Below are positions 1 through 6,948 of a stretch of DNA of 9,555 nucleotides, piece after piece; position 1 is the first letter of the stretch; each line of letters opens with the position of its first letter. Source of the stretch: Desulfonema limicola (GTDB lineage: Bacteria; Desulfobacterota; Desulfobacteria; Desulfobacterales; Desulfosalsimonadaceae). Under the pieces are notes generated by a model. It was given only the letters and a program-made list of their open reading frames with translations, had not been told where the DNA came from and did not search any database. The stretch lies in contig DYLE01000090.1 in assembly GCA_020722245.1 (NCBI GenBank), forward strand, positions 1 to 9,555, written 5' to 3'. A program made the position numbers and the translations under genes.

Positions 1-416
1 CCGATGTGCTCGGTAAACACCGGATTCCCTTTATCATCACTGACATCCAACCGAATCACGATATGGGTGCCTGCCCGATGCGGCAGGATCGCCGCCACCC
101 TTCCGTCAACAGCCAGCCGGTCCCCTGGAATGACCGGCCGATGGAATTTAAGATGCTCTGTATAATGCACCAGGCCTGTCAGAACCTGCCTTGGAAAGTC
201 CTGCGCGTCAAGGTAATCCCCAATCCTTTCCACCACCGGCCAGGTCACAGCCACGCTGTATAACGGATGGGCGATGACCCCGCCCTTTTGCTGGTCATCA
301 AAATAAAGCGGGTTGTCGTCCCCCACGGCGGCTGCATAATTCATGGTGTCCCGCCAATGAACCTGCTTGTGAAAGGTCTTCAACCGGGTTCCCACAAAAC
401 GGGAATCGATCTCCAT
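1..416 (-). CDS. MaoC-like / hot-dog fold dehydratase, N-terminal part (partial)
   Basis: The first 138 codons of a gene that runs off the left edge. The reading frame is open throughout and begins with MEIDSRFVGTRLKTFHKQ. Residues 26-38 (NYAAAVGDDNPLY) match the conserved segment of the MaoC-type N-terminal dehydratase domain (hot-dog fold, enoyl-CoA hydratase-like). A second block, HLKFHRPVIPGDRL (88-101), is also typical. Catalytic hot-dog hydratases usually have His after the NPL motif. Here it is Tyr38, so I infer this is the non-catalytic first half of a double hot-dog protein, with the catalytic half outside the window. The likely role is reversible hydration of an enoyl-CoA thioester in the cytoplasm; the substrate is unknown. 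The start at 416 is chosen because AGGAGG (424-429) lies 7 nt upstream; an in-frame ATG at 422 abuts that site and is less likely. The gene is divergent from the LysR regulator, a common arrangement of regulator and target. Confidence 0.75.
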   Translation of the reverse strand, partial: MEIDSRFVGTRLKTFHKQVHWRDTMNYAAAVGDDNPLYFDDQQKGGVIAHPLYSVAVTWPVVERIGDYLDAQDFPRQVLTGLVHYTEHLKFHRPVIPGDRLAVDGRVAAILPHRAGTHIVIRLDVSDDKGNPVFTEHI

Positions 417-423
417 AAGCATC

Positions 424-429
424 CCTCCT
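424..429 (-). promoter_or_regulatory. Ribosome binding site of the MaoC-like gene
   Basis: AGGAGG on the minus strand with 7 nt to the ATG at 416. It decides between two in-frame ATG codons (422 and 416) in favour of 416. Confidence 0.7.
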
Positions 430-462
430 GCCGAATTCATCGATCCACCCTTACTAAAAAAT

Positions 463-491
463 TTTATACGACATATGGTGTGGATAGAAAA
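463..491 (-). promoter_or_regulatory. Possible promoter of the MaoC-like gene
   Basis: On the minus strand TATAAA (463-468) forms a good -10 box about 47 bp before the start codon. The 6 bp that lie 17 bp further upstream (486-491) are only T-rich and do not resemble TTGACA. If this is the promoter it probably needs an activator, for which the divergent LysR protein would be the obvious candidate (inference). Confidence 0.3.
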
Positions 492-549
492 TACCTTTTT
501 GTCGTTTTTATTATTTACCCGATCACCTTATCCGCAGCCGAACTTATAC

Positions 550-580
550 TCTTGCAAGATTAACGTTTATGCTCTATAAA
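550..580 (+). promoter_or_regulatory. Promoter of the LysR gene, -35 box inside a palindrome
   Basis: TTGCAA (552-557) and TATAAA (575-580) are separated by exactly 17 bp, a plausible sigma-70-type pair with initiation expected near 587. The -35 hexamer sits within the perfect 10-bp palindrome TCTTGCAAGA (550-559). T550 and A562 also fit the T-N11-A pattern of LysR-type binding sites. A regulator bound here would block its own promoter, the usual autorepression of LysR proteins, and could act on the divergent gene. Binding is inferred. The rest of the 250-bp gap is AT-rich with no gene. Confidence 0.5.
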
Positions 581-616
581 TGCGCTGTTTATCTTTATGA
601 CCGTATGGCAACACCC

Positions 617-633
617 CCGCGGAGCCTCTGCGG
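617..633 (+). repeat. GC-rich inverted repeat in the LysR leader
   Basis: CCGCGGA (617-623) and TCTGCGG (627-633) can pair as a 7-bp stem with one G-U pair and a 3-nt GCC loop. It lies in the predicted 5' untranslated region, 33 bp before the start codon, in otherwise AT-rich surroundings. There is no T-run after it, so it is not an intrinsic terminator. Its function is unknown. Confidence 0.35.
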
Positions 634-666
634 CGGCCACGCAGGGAATGAAACAAGGGAAGACAC

Positions 667-1590
667 ATGGATTTATGGCAGCTCAAGGTTTTTAAAACGG
701 TGGTTGATCAGAAGGGCTTTTCAAAAGCCGCCAATGCAATCCATCTGACCCAGCCCACCGTCAGCAGCCATATTCGGGAGCTGGAGGACTACTTTGACTG
801 CCAGCTCATCGATCGGCTTGGAAGACAGGCTCTGCCCACCAAGGCTGGAGAACGTCTATACGCCTACGCGGAACGGCTTCTGACGCTCTTTGACGAAACC
901 GAAACCGCGATCAGAGAGTTTCTGGGCAAAATAAGCGGGCGCATCACCATCGGCGGCAGCACCATTCCCGGCTGTTACCTGCTCCCTTCGGTGATTGGAA
1001 GCTTTATTAAACAATTTAAGGATGTCCATGTCTCCCTGATCGTCGGCGATACCGAACGGGTTGTCGATGACCTGTTAAACTATAAGCTGGAACTCGGGGT
1101 GGTGGGCGCCAAAACCCCTGACAAAAGACTTATTCAAGAAAGGCTCATTGAGGACAACCTGCGTTTGATCATCCCCTCGGACCATAAATGGGCAGGCAGA
1201 AAACAGATCAGCCTGGAGATGCTTTCCTCGGAACCGTTTATTGTCCGGGAACCCGGTTCGGGCACCCTGACCTCGGTTCAGCACAGCCTTGCCCGCATAG
1301 GCTTTGACATCAAAAACCTTCGTGTGGTGGCTGAAATGGGAAGCACCGCAGCGGTCATTCAAGGGATCAAAAACCATGTCGGGGTATCCATCCTTTCTCC
1401 CATCGCGGTGGAGGATGAATTAAAATCCGGAACCCTAAAAGCCCTGACCATCGAAAAAATGGATTTAAAGCGGTATTTTTACCTGACCCTCCATAAAGAC
1501 CGGGCCGCATCGCCGCTTTGCAGGGCATTTTGCGATTTTTTAAAAGAAAGGATTATTTCCACCGCTCCCAGGCGTCCCGGTCGTGGATGA
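667..1590 (+). CDS. LysR-type transcriptional regulator, selenium-metabolism-associated type
   Basis: A 307-residue protein with the standard LysR layout. A winged helix-turn-helix occupies residues 1-60 (FSKAANAIHLTQPTVSSHIR, 18-37), followed by a linker helix to about 90. The periplasmic-binding-protein-like effector domain starts at GRITIGGSTIPGCYLLP (91-107). The GSTIPG.YLLP segment, LELGVVGAK and GSTAAVIQGIKNHVGVSI are, from memory, hallmarks of the subgroup named selenium metabolism-associated LysR regulator in Desulfobacterota and Firmicutes; no selenium gene is visible here to confirm it. It would act as a DNA-binding activator or repressor responding to an unknown ligand. The ATG is preceded by AAGGGA (655-660). 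The last ~13 residues (from about 295, ending PRRPGRG) extend beyond where the family normally ends and read through the 3' end of the degraded minus-strand gene. That tail may be recent and non-functional. Confidence 0.85.
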   Translation: MDLWQLKVFKTVVDQKGFSKAANAIHLTQPTVSSHIRELEDYFDCQLIDRLGRQALPTKAGERLYAYAERLLTLFDETETAIREFLGKISGRITIGGSTIPGCYLLPSVIGSFIKQFKDVHVSLIVGDTERVVDDLLNYKLELGVVGAKTPDKRLIQERLIEDNLRLIIPSDHKWAGRKQISLEMLSSEPFIVREPGSGTLTSVQHSLARIGFDIKNLRVVAEMGSTAAVIQGIKNHVGVSILSPIAVEDELKSGTLKALTIEKMDLKRYFYLTLHKDRAASPLCRAFCDFLKERIISTAPRRPGRG

Positions 1591-1763
1591 GGAGATAGAC
1601 CGCGCCGTCGTAGTCGTAGGACGCGCACCCTGAAACACCTCCGGCGCCAAGAGATCAAGGTCGCAACAACCTCGGCAACCACAATCCACCGATCGCCCAA
1701 CCGAGACCGGTTGAGCGTATGCTCCCCTCGATAATCGGTGCAACGTTGAACCTCGATCGCCAT
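1553..1763 (-). pseudogene. Frameshifted remnant of a ~70-residue conserved small protein
   Basis: Two adjacent minus-strand frames join into one sensible small protein. The first runs from ATG 1763 to 1623, starting MAIEVQRCTDYRGEH and ending RRCFRVR, 47 codons. The second runs from 1621 to the stop at 1553-1555, SYDYDGAVYLLIHDRDAWER then WK, 22 codons. The single base at 1622 puts them out of frame: one extra base or two missing bases. Read across the junction, the pattern MAIEV, YRGE, GDRW, VAEV, CFRVR, DG.VYLL.HD and a terminal W.RW resembles short uncharacterised proteins I associate with deltaproteobacteria; that recognition is low confidence. Without repair the first frame continues as arginine-rich nonsense to 1479. 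No strong ribosome binding site precedes the ATG. The 3' end overlaps the LysR gene by 38 bp, tail to tail. It may be a true pseudogene or a base-call error. The stretch 1591-1866 holds nothing else apart from the trmJ promoter. Confidence 0.5.
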
Positions 1764-1764
1764 C

Positions 1765-1793
1765 TTGATTCCAGGCCCCCTGAAGGATATAAC
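1765..1793 (+). promoter_or_regulatory. Promoter of trmJ
   Basis: TTGATT (1765-1770), a 17-bp spacer and TATAAC (1788-1793) match the sigma-70-type pattern at 4/6 and 5/6 positions. Initiation would be near 1800, giving a leader of about 66 nt before trmJ. Confidence 0.5.
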
Positions 1794-1866
1794 CCACAAG
1801 ACCTTTTTTAGAATGCAATTAAAATCGCGCAATGTTCAAGCCGGCTATAGAACCTGAGGAAGCGCC

Positions 1867-2718
1867 ATGCCTGAAAAAATCGATTTAGACCGCATCTCCA
1901 TCGTGCTTCACCGTCCCAGGTATCCGGAAAATATCGGGTCGGCGGCCAGGGCGGCGAAAAACATGGGGATTCATCGGCTTGTGGTGGTGTCGCCTGAAAA
2001 TGATGATCCGGAAAGAATGCTGAGGTTGGCCACCCACGCGGCAGCGGACATAATAAAGGGAATGGTGCGCTATGATGATCTGAAATCCGCCCTCGCAGAA
2101 GAAACCTATGTGGTGGGGACCACCGCCCGAACAGGCTCACAGCGGCAGGGCTTCTGCACCCCTGCGGAAATGGCGAAGCACCTGATTGGGATATCCAAAA
2201 ACAACCGCATCGCCATTCTCTTCGGACCGGAAGACCGGGGGCTTGAAAATGAGGATATCCGCCTCTGCCATATGCTGGTGGGCATTCCCACGGCGGCCTT
2301 CTCTTCCATCAATCTGGCCCAGGCCGTCATGATTATCTGCTATGAACTTTTTCAGGCGAGCCAGCAACCCCAAAAACAGTTTGTCCCGCGGCTGGCGAGC
2401 CGTTTTGAACTAGAGGGAATGTATGCGCAGCTCAAGGATGTGCTGATCCGCATCAACTACCTTCTTCCCGACAACCCGGATTACTGGATGAACAAGCTGA
2501 GGCGGTTTTTCTCGCAAATGCCGCTTCGCGCACGGGAGGTGAGCATGATTCGCGGGATATGCCGTCAGATCGACTGGTACGCCAAAAAATGCTACCTCGA
2601 CGGCAGGGAGGACCGGGATCCGGACCCCGCCCTAAAAATCACAAGGATCGCGCCGTCAAAGAGCAGCCTTGGCAAAAAACCAAAAACCCGTTCAGATCAA
2701 AATAAACCCTCAGCCTGA
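1867..2718 (+). CDS. trmJ: tRNA (cytidine/uridine-2'-O-)-methyltransferase TrmJ (SPOUT family)
   Basis: A 283-residue SPOUT-class RNA methyltransferase of the TrmH group 1 (TrmJ/LasT) type. All three signature motifs are present: ENIGSAARAAKNMG (21-34, with the Asn and Arg of motif 1), FGPEDRGL (119-126, motif 2) and SSINLAQAVMIICYE (146-160, motif 3, part of the trefoil-knot AdoMet site). Family members transfer a methyl group from S-adenosylmethionine to the ribose 2'-OH of nucleotide 32 in the tRNA anticodon loop, in the cytoplasm, as dimers. The C-terminal helical region to about 245 is normal. It is followed by a lysine-rich, probably disordered tail that makes the protein longer than E. 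coli TrmJ. GAGGA about 7 nt before the ATG is the ribosome binding site. The gene stands alone on the plus strand with its own promoter and converges on the DUF2905 gene 19 bp away. Confidence 0.9.
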   Translation: MPEKIDLDRISIVLHRPRYPENIGSAARAAKNMGIHRLVVVSPENDDPERMLRLATHAAADIIKGMVRYDDLKSALAEETYVVGTTARTGSQRQGFCTPAEMAKHLIGISKNNRIAILFGPEDRGLENEDIRLCHMLVGIPTAAFSSINLAQAVMIICYELFQASQQPQKQFVPRLASRFELEGMYAQLKDVLIRINYLLPDNPDYWMNKLRRFFSQMPLRAREVSMIRGICRQIDWYAKKCYLDGREDRDPDPALKITRIAPSKSSLGKKPKTRSDQNKPSA

Positions 2719-2739
2719 AACCGGCAGCCTACGAGGGTT
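2705..2739 (-). terminator. Possible terminator hairpin between convergent genes
   Basis: AACCCTC (2705-2711) and GAGGGTT (2733-2739) form a 7-bp stem spanning the trmJ stop and the DUF2905 stop, with a smaller GCC/GGC pairing inside. On the minus strand the stem is followed by TTATTTT, a modest U-tract, so it could end the minus-strand operon. The long loop (21 nt) makes it a weak candidate, and it lacks a U-tract for trmJ. Confidence 0.35.
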
Positions 2740-2944
2740 ACCTGCGCAGAACCCATAGAATGATTGAAATCAACAGGCTGATGATCAGCATGCTCGTGAT
2801 GGGGCAATAAAACTTAAACCCGGGCCTGCTGATAAGGATATCGCCGGGAAGCCGGCCGAGGGGAAGCCTTGACAGCCATGGCCAGCAAAGGCCGAGAATC
2901 AAAATCGCCGCGCCGGTGATGAGCAATACCTTTTGCATGTTCAT
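2738..2944 (-). CDS. DUF2905 family small membrane protein
   Basis: A 68-residue protein with two hydrophobic segments (about 5-23 and 49-66). Between them is the conserved loop WPWLSRLPLGRLPGDI (21-36), the recognisable core of DUF2905, followed by a basic end (LRR). It should be an inner-membrane hairpin with a short polar connector. No biochemical function is known for the family, and none is proposed. AAGGGG lies 9 nt before the ATG at 2944; a second in-frame ATG at 2938 is also possible. It is the last gene of the minus-strand series, 39 bp after the epimerase gene, and converges on trmJ. Confidence 0.8.
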   Translation of the reverse strand: MNMQKVLLITGAAILILGLCWPWLSRLPLGRLPGDILISRPGFKFYCPITSMLIISLLISIILWVLRR

Positions 2945-2983
2945 AAAAAACGACCCCTTTAAACGGAAGGAGGAAGCCGCCGG

Positions 2984-4006
2984 CTACACCCGGTAATAGG
3001 ATTTATACCATTTCATAAACCGTTCAATCCCTGTCTCAATAGGGGTCTGGGGTCTAAACCCCACGGCCCGGAACAGGTCATCGATATCGGCGTAGGTTTC
3101 CGGGACATCCCCGGCCTGGAGCGGCAGCAAAACCTTATCCGCCTTCTTTCCCAACGCCCCTTCGATCAGCTCGATAAACCGGGTCAGGGCCACGGGCCTG
3201 TTATTCCCGATATTGTAAAGCCGGTAGGGAGCATAGGAGGTTCCCGGATCAGGACAGTCGCCGGACCATTTCGGCTCAGGTTCGGGCAAAAGCCCCAGGA
3301 TACGGACCACGCCTTCAACGATGTCGTCAATATAGGTGAAATCCCGCCTCATCATTCCCTGATTGAACACCCGAATCGGTTCGTTGTTTAAGATAGCGCG
3401 GGTAAACAAAAACAAGGCCATGTCCGGCCTGCCCCAGGGCCCATACACGGTGAAAAACCTCAGCCCGGTGCAGGGAAGCCCGTAAAGATGGCTGTAGGCA
3501 TGGGCCATGAGCTCACCGGCTTTTTTGGTGGCGGCGTAAAGAGAAACCGGATGATCCACGTTCTGATGGACCGAAAACGGCATCCGGGTATTGGCGCCGT
3601 AAACCGAACTGGAGGAAGCAAACACCAGATGTTTAGGCGAATACCGCCTGCAGCACTCCAGCAGGTTGACAAACCCCGCGACATTGGCATTCACATAGGC
3701 ATGGGGATTAATCAGAGAGTAACGGACCCCGGCCTGGGCCGCCAGGTTGACCACGACATCCACATGATGGGATTTGAAAATGTCAAACAGCCCATCGCGG
3801 TCGCACAGGTCGGTTTTAAAGAATGTAAAACCGGAAAACGGCTCCAGGATTTTCAACCGGTCGCGCTTGAGCCCGACATCGTAATAATCGTTTAGGTTAT
3901 CAATCCCGACGACAACATACCCCTGCTCCAGTAAACGACGGGCCAGATGGAACCCGATGAAACCGGCAACACCGGTGATCAGCAGCGTTTTAAACTCAAT
4001 GTTCAT
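2984..4006 (-). CDS. NAD-dependent nucleotide-sugar 4-epimerase, UDP-glucuronate 4-epimerase type
   Basis: A 340-residue extended short-chain dehydrogenase/reductase of the usual length for this family. The NAD-binding Rossmann motif TGVAGFIG is at 11-18. The acidic residue that binds the NAD ribose is D36 (GIDNLNDYYD). The catalytic set comprises SSSSVYG at 131-137 and Tyr157-x3-Lys161 (YAATK). The block RFFTVYGPWGRPDMALF (183-199) is typical of bacterial UDP-glucuronate 4-epimerases (LpsL/Cap1J-like), which convert UDP-glucuronate to UDP-galacturonate for capsule or lipopolysaccharide. Substrate choice is by family resemblance; a UDP-glucose 4-epimerase activity is less likely but not excluded. 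The protein is cytoplasmic. No other polysaccharide gene is adjacent: it sits between pepA (64 bp upstream) and the DUF2905 gene, so it may serve a pathway encoded elsewhere. The ribosome binding site is weak (TTTGGA). Confidence 0.85.
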   Translation of the reverse strand: MNIEFKTLLITGVAGFIGFHLARRLLEQGYVVVGIDNLNDYYDVGLKRDRLKILEPFSGFTFFKTDLCDRDGLFDIFKSHHVDVVVNLAAQAGVRYSLINPHAYVNANVAGFVNLLECCRRYSPKHLVFASSSSVYGANTRMPFSVHQNVDHPVSLYAATKKAGELMAHAYSHLYGLPCTGLRFFTVYGPWGRPDMALFLFTRAILNNEPIRVFNQGMMRRDFTYIDDIVEGVVRILGLLPEPEPKWSGDCPDPGTSYAPYRLYNIGNNRPVALTRFIELIEGALGKKADKVLLPLQAGDVPETYADIDDLFRAVGFRPQTPIETGIERFMKWYKSYYRV

Positions 4007-4070
4007 TTCTAAAATCCAAAGCTGAGCTCTGATTGGAGCAGCCCCTTCTCAAAGCAGGTGGTCAAAAATT

Positions 4071-5561
4071 TCAGGATAACCGGTTCAACACCTCCGCCAA
4101 CAGCCGGACCCCGAAACCGGTTCCGCCGACACGGCAGTATGGAGCGTCCTTGGCGATGGATGCAGGGCCGGCGATATCGATGTGCGCCCATCGGGTCTTT
4201 TCCACAAACTCCGACAGGAACAAAGCGGCCGTGATCGCCCCGCCCCAGCGGGAGTTGCTGACATTCTTGATATCGGCGATATCGCTTTTCAGCAGTTCCT
4301 TGTAATCCTCGGGCATCGGCATGGGCCAGCACCGCTCGTGGGTTTTTTCGCCGGCGGCCACGATCATATCCCTTAAGGCCGGATCCGACGAAAAAACCCC
4401 GGCGATTTTTTCACCCAGGGCCACCACGCAGGCGCCGGTGAGGGTGGCCAAGTCGATCATGACATTTGGATGATAGGTCTTCACCGCATAGGCCATGGCG
4501 TCGATGAGAATCAGGCGCCCTTCTGCATCCGTGTTGCCGATTTCCACGGTTTTCCCGGAGTATGCGGTGATGATGTCTCCAGGGCGGGACGCCTCGCCGG
4601 AGGGCATGTTTTCCACCACCGGAATCACCCCGACGATCCTGACCTTGGCCTTTAACCGGGCCGCGGTCCAGAGGGTCGCGGCCACCGCAGCCGCCCCTGA
4701 CATGTCGGTTTTCATATCCTCAAGACCGGTAGAGGGCTTTAAATTGATCCCGCCGGAATCAAAGGTCACCCCCTTGCCCACCAGTACCACCGTCTGTTTG
4801 TCTTTTTTGGCCTTGGCGGAAGGAGCCGGGTGGTAATCCAAAATCAGCATGCAGGGAGGAACACCACTGCCGGCGCCCACGGCCAGTATCCCGCCCATTT
4901 TATGCTGCCTTAATTTTTTTTCATCCAGAACCGTGATCTTAATCTTTTCCTTTTCAAGGGCCTTGCATATCAACCGGGAAAACCGATCCGGACGCTTGTC
5001 GTTTGAAGGCATGCTCACCCATTCCCGGGCTAGAACGGTGCCGCCGCAGACGGTCTCAATCCTTAGCGGCAGATGGCCGAAAGTCTTTGCCTGATCGGGC
5101 TTTGTATGAACCGAAACCTGCGTGAGCGGCTTATCCTTTTTTTCTTTTTTATACCGGTCAAAAAGATGGTTGGCTAAAAAGGCGCCTTCCAGCAGGGCTT
5201 CAAGAACAGCCTCCTCCTGCTGATTAAGGGTGGCGGCGATGGGCGCGCAGATCACCGCATCGGGAACCTGTTTTTCGATGCACTGCCTGATCCCTTTTCC
5301 GGCCATTGCCCGAAGCCCTTCGGAGTCCAGCTTTTCGAGCTTTCCCAGGCCTAAAAACATCACCCGTTTTGCACAAACGCCGGTTGGGCCATAGAGCAAA
5401 AGAAAGTCCTTCTTTTTGCCCTTGAACTCCTTGAGTTGTTTGGCCGCGGCGGTCAGACCGGAAACCACAGGATCGTCGAAAAGATCCCTGTCCTCGCAAA
5501 CCGGTATGATCAGACAATCGGTATCCATCTTCTGTAAATCCCCGGATACGATTTTTAACAC
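4071..5561 (-). CDS. pepA: Cytosol leucyl aminopeptidase PepA (M17 family)
   Basis: A 496-residue M17 metallopeptidase that removes N-terminal amino acids from peptides in the cytoplasm, as a hexamer with two metal ions per active site. The catalytic C-terminal half has VGKGVTFDSGGINLKPS (261-277), KTDMSGA (284-290) and the M17 signature NTDAEGRL (343-350). Metal ligands K263, D268, D286, D345 and E347 and catalytic K275 and R349 keep exactly the relative spacing of E. coli PepA (each 7 lower). The less conserved N-terminal domain (1 to about 160) carries a lysine-rich stretch at 138-144. The start codon is GTG at 5561, well supported by a perfect AAGGAGG 6 nt upstream. It follows cinA after 50 bp and precedes the epimerase gene by 64 bp, so it is probably in one transcript with them. 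Some PepA proteins also bind DNA (XerC/D recombination, pyrimidine regulation); nothing here shows that. Confidence 0.93.
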   Translation of the reverse strand: MLKIVSGDLQKMDTDCLIIPVCEDRDLFDDPVVSGLTAAAKQLKEFKGKKKDFLLLYGPTGVCAKRVMFLGLGKLEKLDSEGLRAMAGKGIRQCIEKQVPDAVICAPIAATLNQQEEAVLEALLEGAFLANHLFDRYKKEKKDKPLTQVSVHTKPDQAKTFGHLPLRIETVCGGTVLAREWVSMPSNDKRPDRFSRLICKALEKEKIKITVLDEKKLRQHKMGGILAVGAGSGVPPCMLILDYHPAPSAKAKKDKQTVVLVGKGVTFDSGGINLKPSTGLEDMKTDMSGAAAVAATLWTAARLKAKVRIVGVIPVVENMPSGEASRPGDIITAYSGKTVEIGNTDAEGRLILIDAMAYAVKTYHPNVMIDLATLTGACVVALGEKIAGVFSSDPALRDMIVAAGEKTHERCWPMPMPEDYKELLKSDIADIKNVSNSRWGGAITAALFLSEFVEKTRWAHIDIAGPASIAKDAPYCRVGGTGFGVRLLAEVLNRLS

Positions 5562-5567
5562 GAATAA

Positions 5568-5574
5568 CCTCCTT
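5568..5574 (-). promoter_or_regulatory. Ribosome binding site of pepA, supporting the GTG start
   Basis: AAGGAGG on the minus strand, a full match to the anti-Shine-Dalgarno complement, with 6 nt to the GTG at 5561. It supports initiation at GTG. Confidence 0.85.
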
Positions 5575-5611
5575 GTTTGTGTAAGGTGATAAACATTTTT
5601 TTAAAACTGCC

Positions 5612-6877
5612 CTATCCCTTGAAATCGAGCTTTTTTCTCAGCATGTCAAGGGCGCATATGGCAAAAATCTGCTTGTTTGAAAGCCGTTCCTGAAACGGGG
5701 ATTGAAGCCTGCGGCTTTGCACCCCGTCTGAAGCCGCAAGCCCGATGCACACCGTTCCCAGGGGTTTGTCGATGGTTGATCCCGTAGGTCCGGCAATTCC
5801 GCTGACGGCAAGCCCGTAGGCCGCCCCGGAAATCCTTCGCACCCCTTGGGCCATCTCGGAGACGGTCTCCTCGCTCACGGCGCCGCAGCCCTTGATGGTC
5901 TCTTCTTTTACGCCCAGGATGTCCATCTTGGCCCGGTTGGAATAGGTGACGCCCGAAAAAAGAAGAAAACCAGAGCTGCCCGGTATGTTGGTCAGCAAAT
6001 GAGAAATCAATCCGCCGGTGCAGCTTTCCGCGACAGCCAGGGTCTCTTTTCTTTGAATCAGCAGGCCCGCCACCTCCGCCTCCATGCTGTTTCCCTCTCG
6101 GGAGAAAACATACCCTTCAAGCCGCTTCACTGCCCAGGCGGATGCGGCGGCCAGCCTTTGATCCAGCTCCTCCTGATTTTCGCCATCGGCCGTCAGCTTG
6201 ACATAGATGACCGGAAACCGGGCAACCATGCCGAGCTTGATTTTCTCATAAGAGGCGCTCAGATCCGAAAGCCGGTCGTTTACGACCGCCTCGGGAAGCC
6301 CGAAAACCGACAACATTTTCGTCAGATGATATGCCTTTTTATCCCCGCGAAAGGATTCAATGTCCGGGAGCACACGCTCTAAAAGCATCCGTTCCATTTC
6401 AAACGGTACGCCGGGAAGAAAATAAAAACGGCATTTTCCGATGCCCAAAATAAACCCCGGCGCGGTCCCCACAGGGTTCGGCATCAGTATCGCCCCTCGG
6501 GGCAGCATGGCCTGCTTGATGTCGGATTCGGCCATTTTTTTTGAAAATTTTTCAAAAAATTGTTCGATGTGTTTAGCGGCGGTTGGATTAAACTGAAGGT
6601 CAACCCCTGCGGCTTGGGCTGCGGCCTGGGCCGTGAAGTCATCCACGGTCGGCCCGATTCCGCCGGTCACCACGGCGATATCCGCCCGATGACCGATCTC
6701 GGAAAGCACGGAAACCAGCTCTTTCACATCATCCCCCACGCAGCTGTGCCTGAAAACCTCCATTCCCAGACCGCTTAAGCGCTCGGAGATTTGCGCGGAG
6801 TTGCTGTCGACCACCGAACCCGAGCAGACCTCATCCCCGGTGGCCAGTATCTCAGTTCTTAGGATTTTTTCTGACAT
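5612..6877 (-). CDS. cinA: CinA family protein (NMN amidohydrolase / ADP-ribose pyrophosphatase)
   Basis: A 421-residue two-domain protein of normal CinA length. The N-terminal domain is MoaB/MoCF-like: ATGDEVCSG (12-20) and TGGIGPTVDD (71-80), with GVPFE (156-160). In the family this half hydrolyses ADP-ribose. The C-terminal CinA/PncC domain has AESCTGG (283-289, the active-site region), PGSSGFLLFSGVTYSN (299-314) and SGIAGPTG (359-366). It deamidates nicotinamide mononucleotide to nicotinate mononucleotide, recycling NMN released by NAD-dependent DNA ligase. The frame is open up to 6985, but I start at ATG 6877 because GAGGTGG lies just upstream and MSEKILRTEILATGDE begins at the normal family position. 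The earlier ATGs at 6985 and 6913 lack a ribosome binding site and would add 36 or 12 non-conserved residues. It is the first gene of the minus-strand series, divergent from the trp operon. Confidence 0.9.
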   Translation of the reverse strand: MSEKILRTEILATGDEVCSGSVVDSNSAQISERLSGLGMEVFRHSCVGDDVKELVSVLSEIGHRADIAVVTGGIGPTVDDFTAQAAAQAAGVDLQFNPTAAKHIEQFFEKFSKKMAESDIKQAMLPRGAILMPNPVGTAPGFILGIGKCRFYFLPGVPFEMERMLLERVLPDIESFRGDKKAYHLTKMLSVFGLPEAVVNDRLSDLSASYEKIKLGMVARFPVIYVKLTADGENQEELDQRLAAASAWAVKRLEGYVFSREGNSMEAEVAGLLIQRKETLAVAESCTGGLISHLLTNIPGSSGFLLFSGVTYSNRAKMDILGVKEETIKGCGAVSEETVSEMAQGVRRISGAAYGLAVSGIAGPTGSTIDKPLGTVCIGLAASDGVQSRRLQSPFQERLSNKQIFAICALDMLRKKLDFKG

Positions 6878-6882
6878 GGCGT

Positions 6883-6889
6883 CCACCTC
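6883..6889 (-). promoter_or_regulatory. Ribosome binding site deciding the cinA start
   Basis: GAGGTGG on the minus strand, 5 nt from the ATG at 6877 (8 nt from the GAGG core). It supports this start over the two upstream in-frame ATGs. Confidence 0.6.
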
Positions 6890-6921
6890 GCTTACCGATA
6901 CCCTTTTGCTCATTTGATATG

Positions 6922-6938
6922 CCACGGGCGTGTCGTGG
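6922..6938. repeat. Inverted repeat in the cinA leader
   Basis: CCACG (6922-6926) and CGTGG (6934-6938) form 5-bp arms around a 7-nt spacer between the cinA start and its candidate promoter. It could be an operator or an RNA hairpin in the cinA leader. No T-run follows directly, so a terminator is unlikely. Confidence 0.25.
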
Positions 6939-6948
6939 TTACAATGTT

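Noticed and set aside
6..563. Two plus-strand frames (6-263 and 267-563) opposite the MaoC-like gene
   Set aside because: They are antisense to a clear coding frame with recognisable hot-dog motifs, and the second runs on into the promoter region.
1540..1818. Third minus-strand frame across the degraded small gene
   Set aside because: A short piece (LDLLAPEVFQGA) looked protein-like, but the other two frames join with a single indel, a simpler explanation.
3488..3895. 135-codon plus-strand frame opposite the epimerase gene
   Set aside because: Antisense shadow; the epimerase motifs are intact on the other strand.
4009..4332. 107-codon minus-strand frame overlapping the 3' end of pepA
   Set aside because: Out-of-frame shadow of pepA, which is intact to its stop at 4071.
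5846..6382. 178-codon plus-strand frame opposite cinA
   Set aside because: Antisense shadow of a well-conserved gene with no ribosome binding site or family motif.
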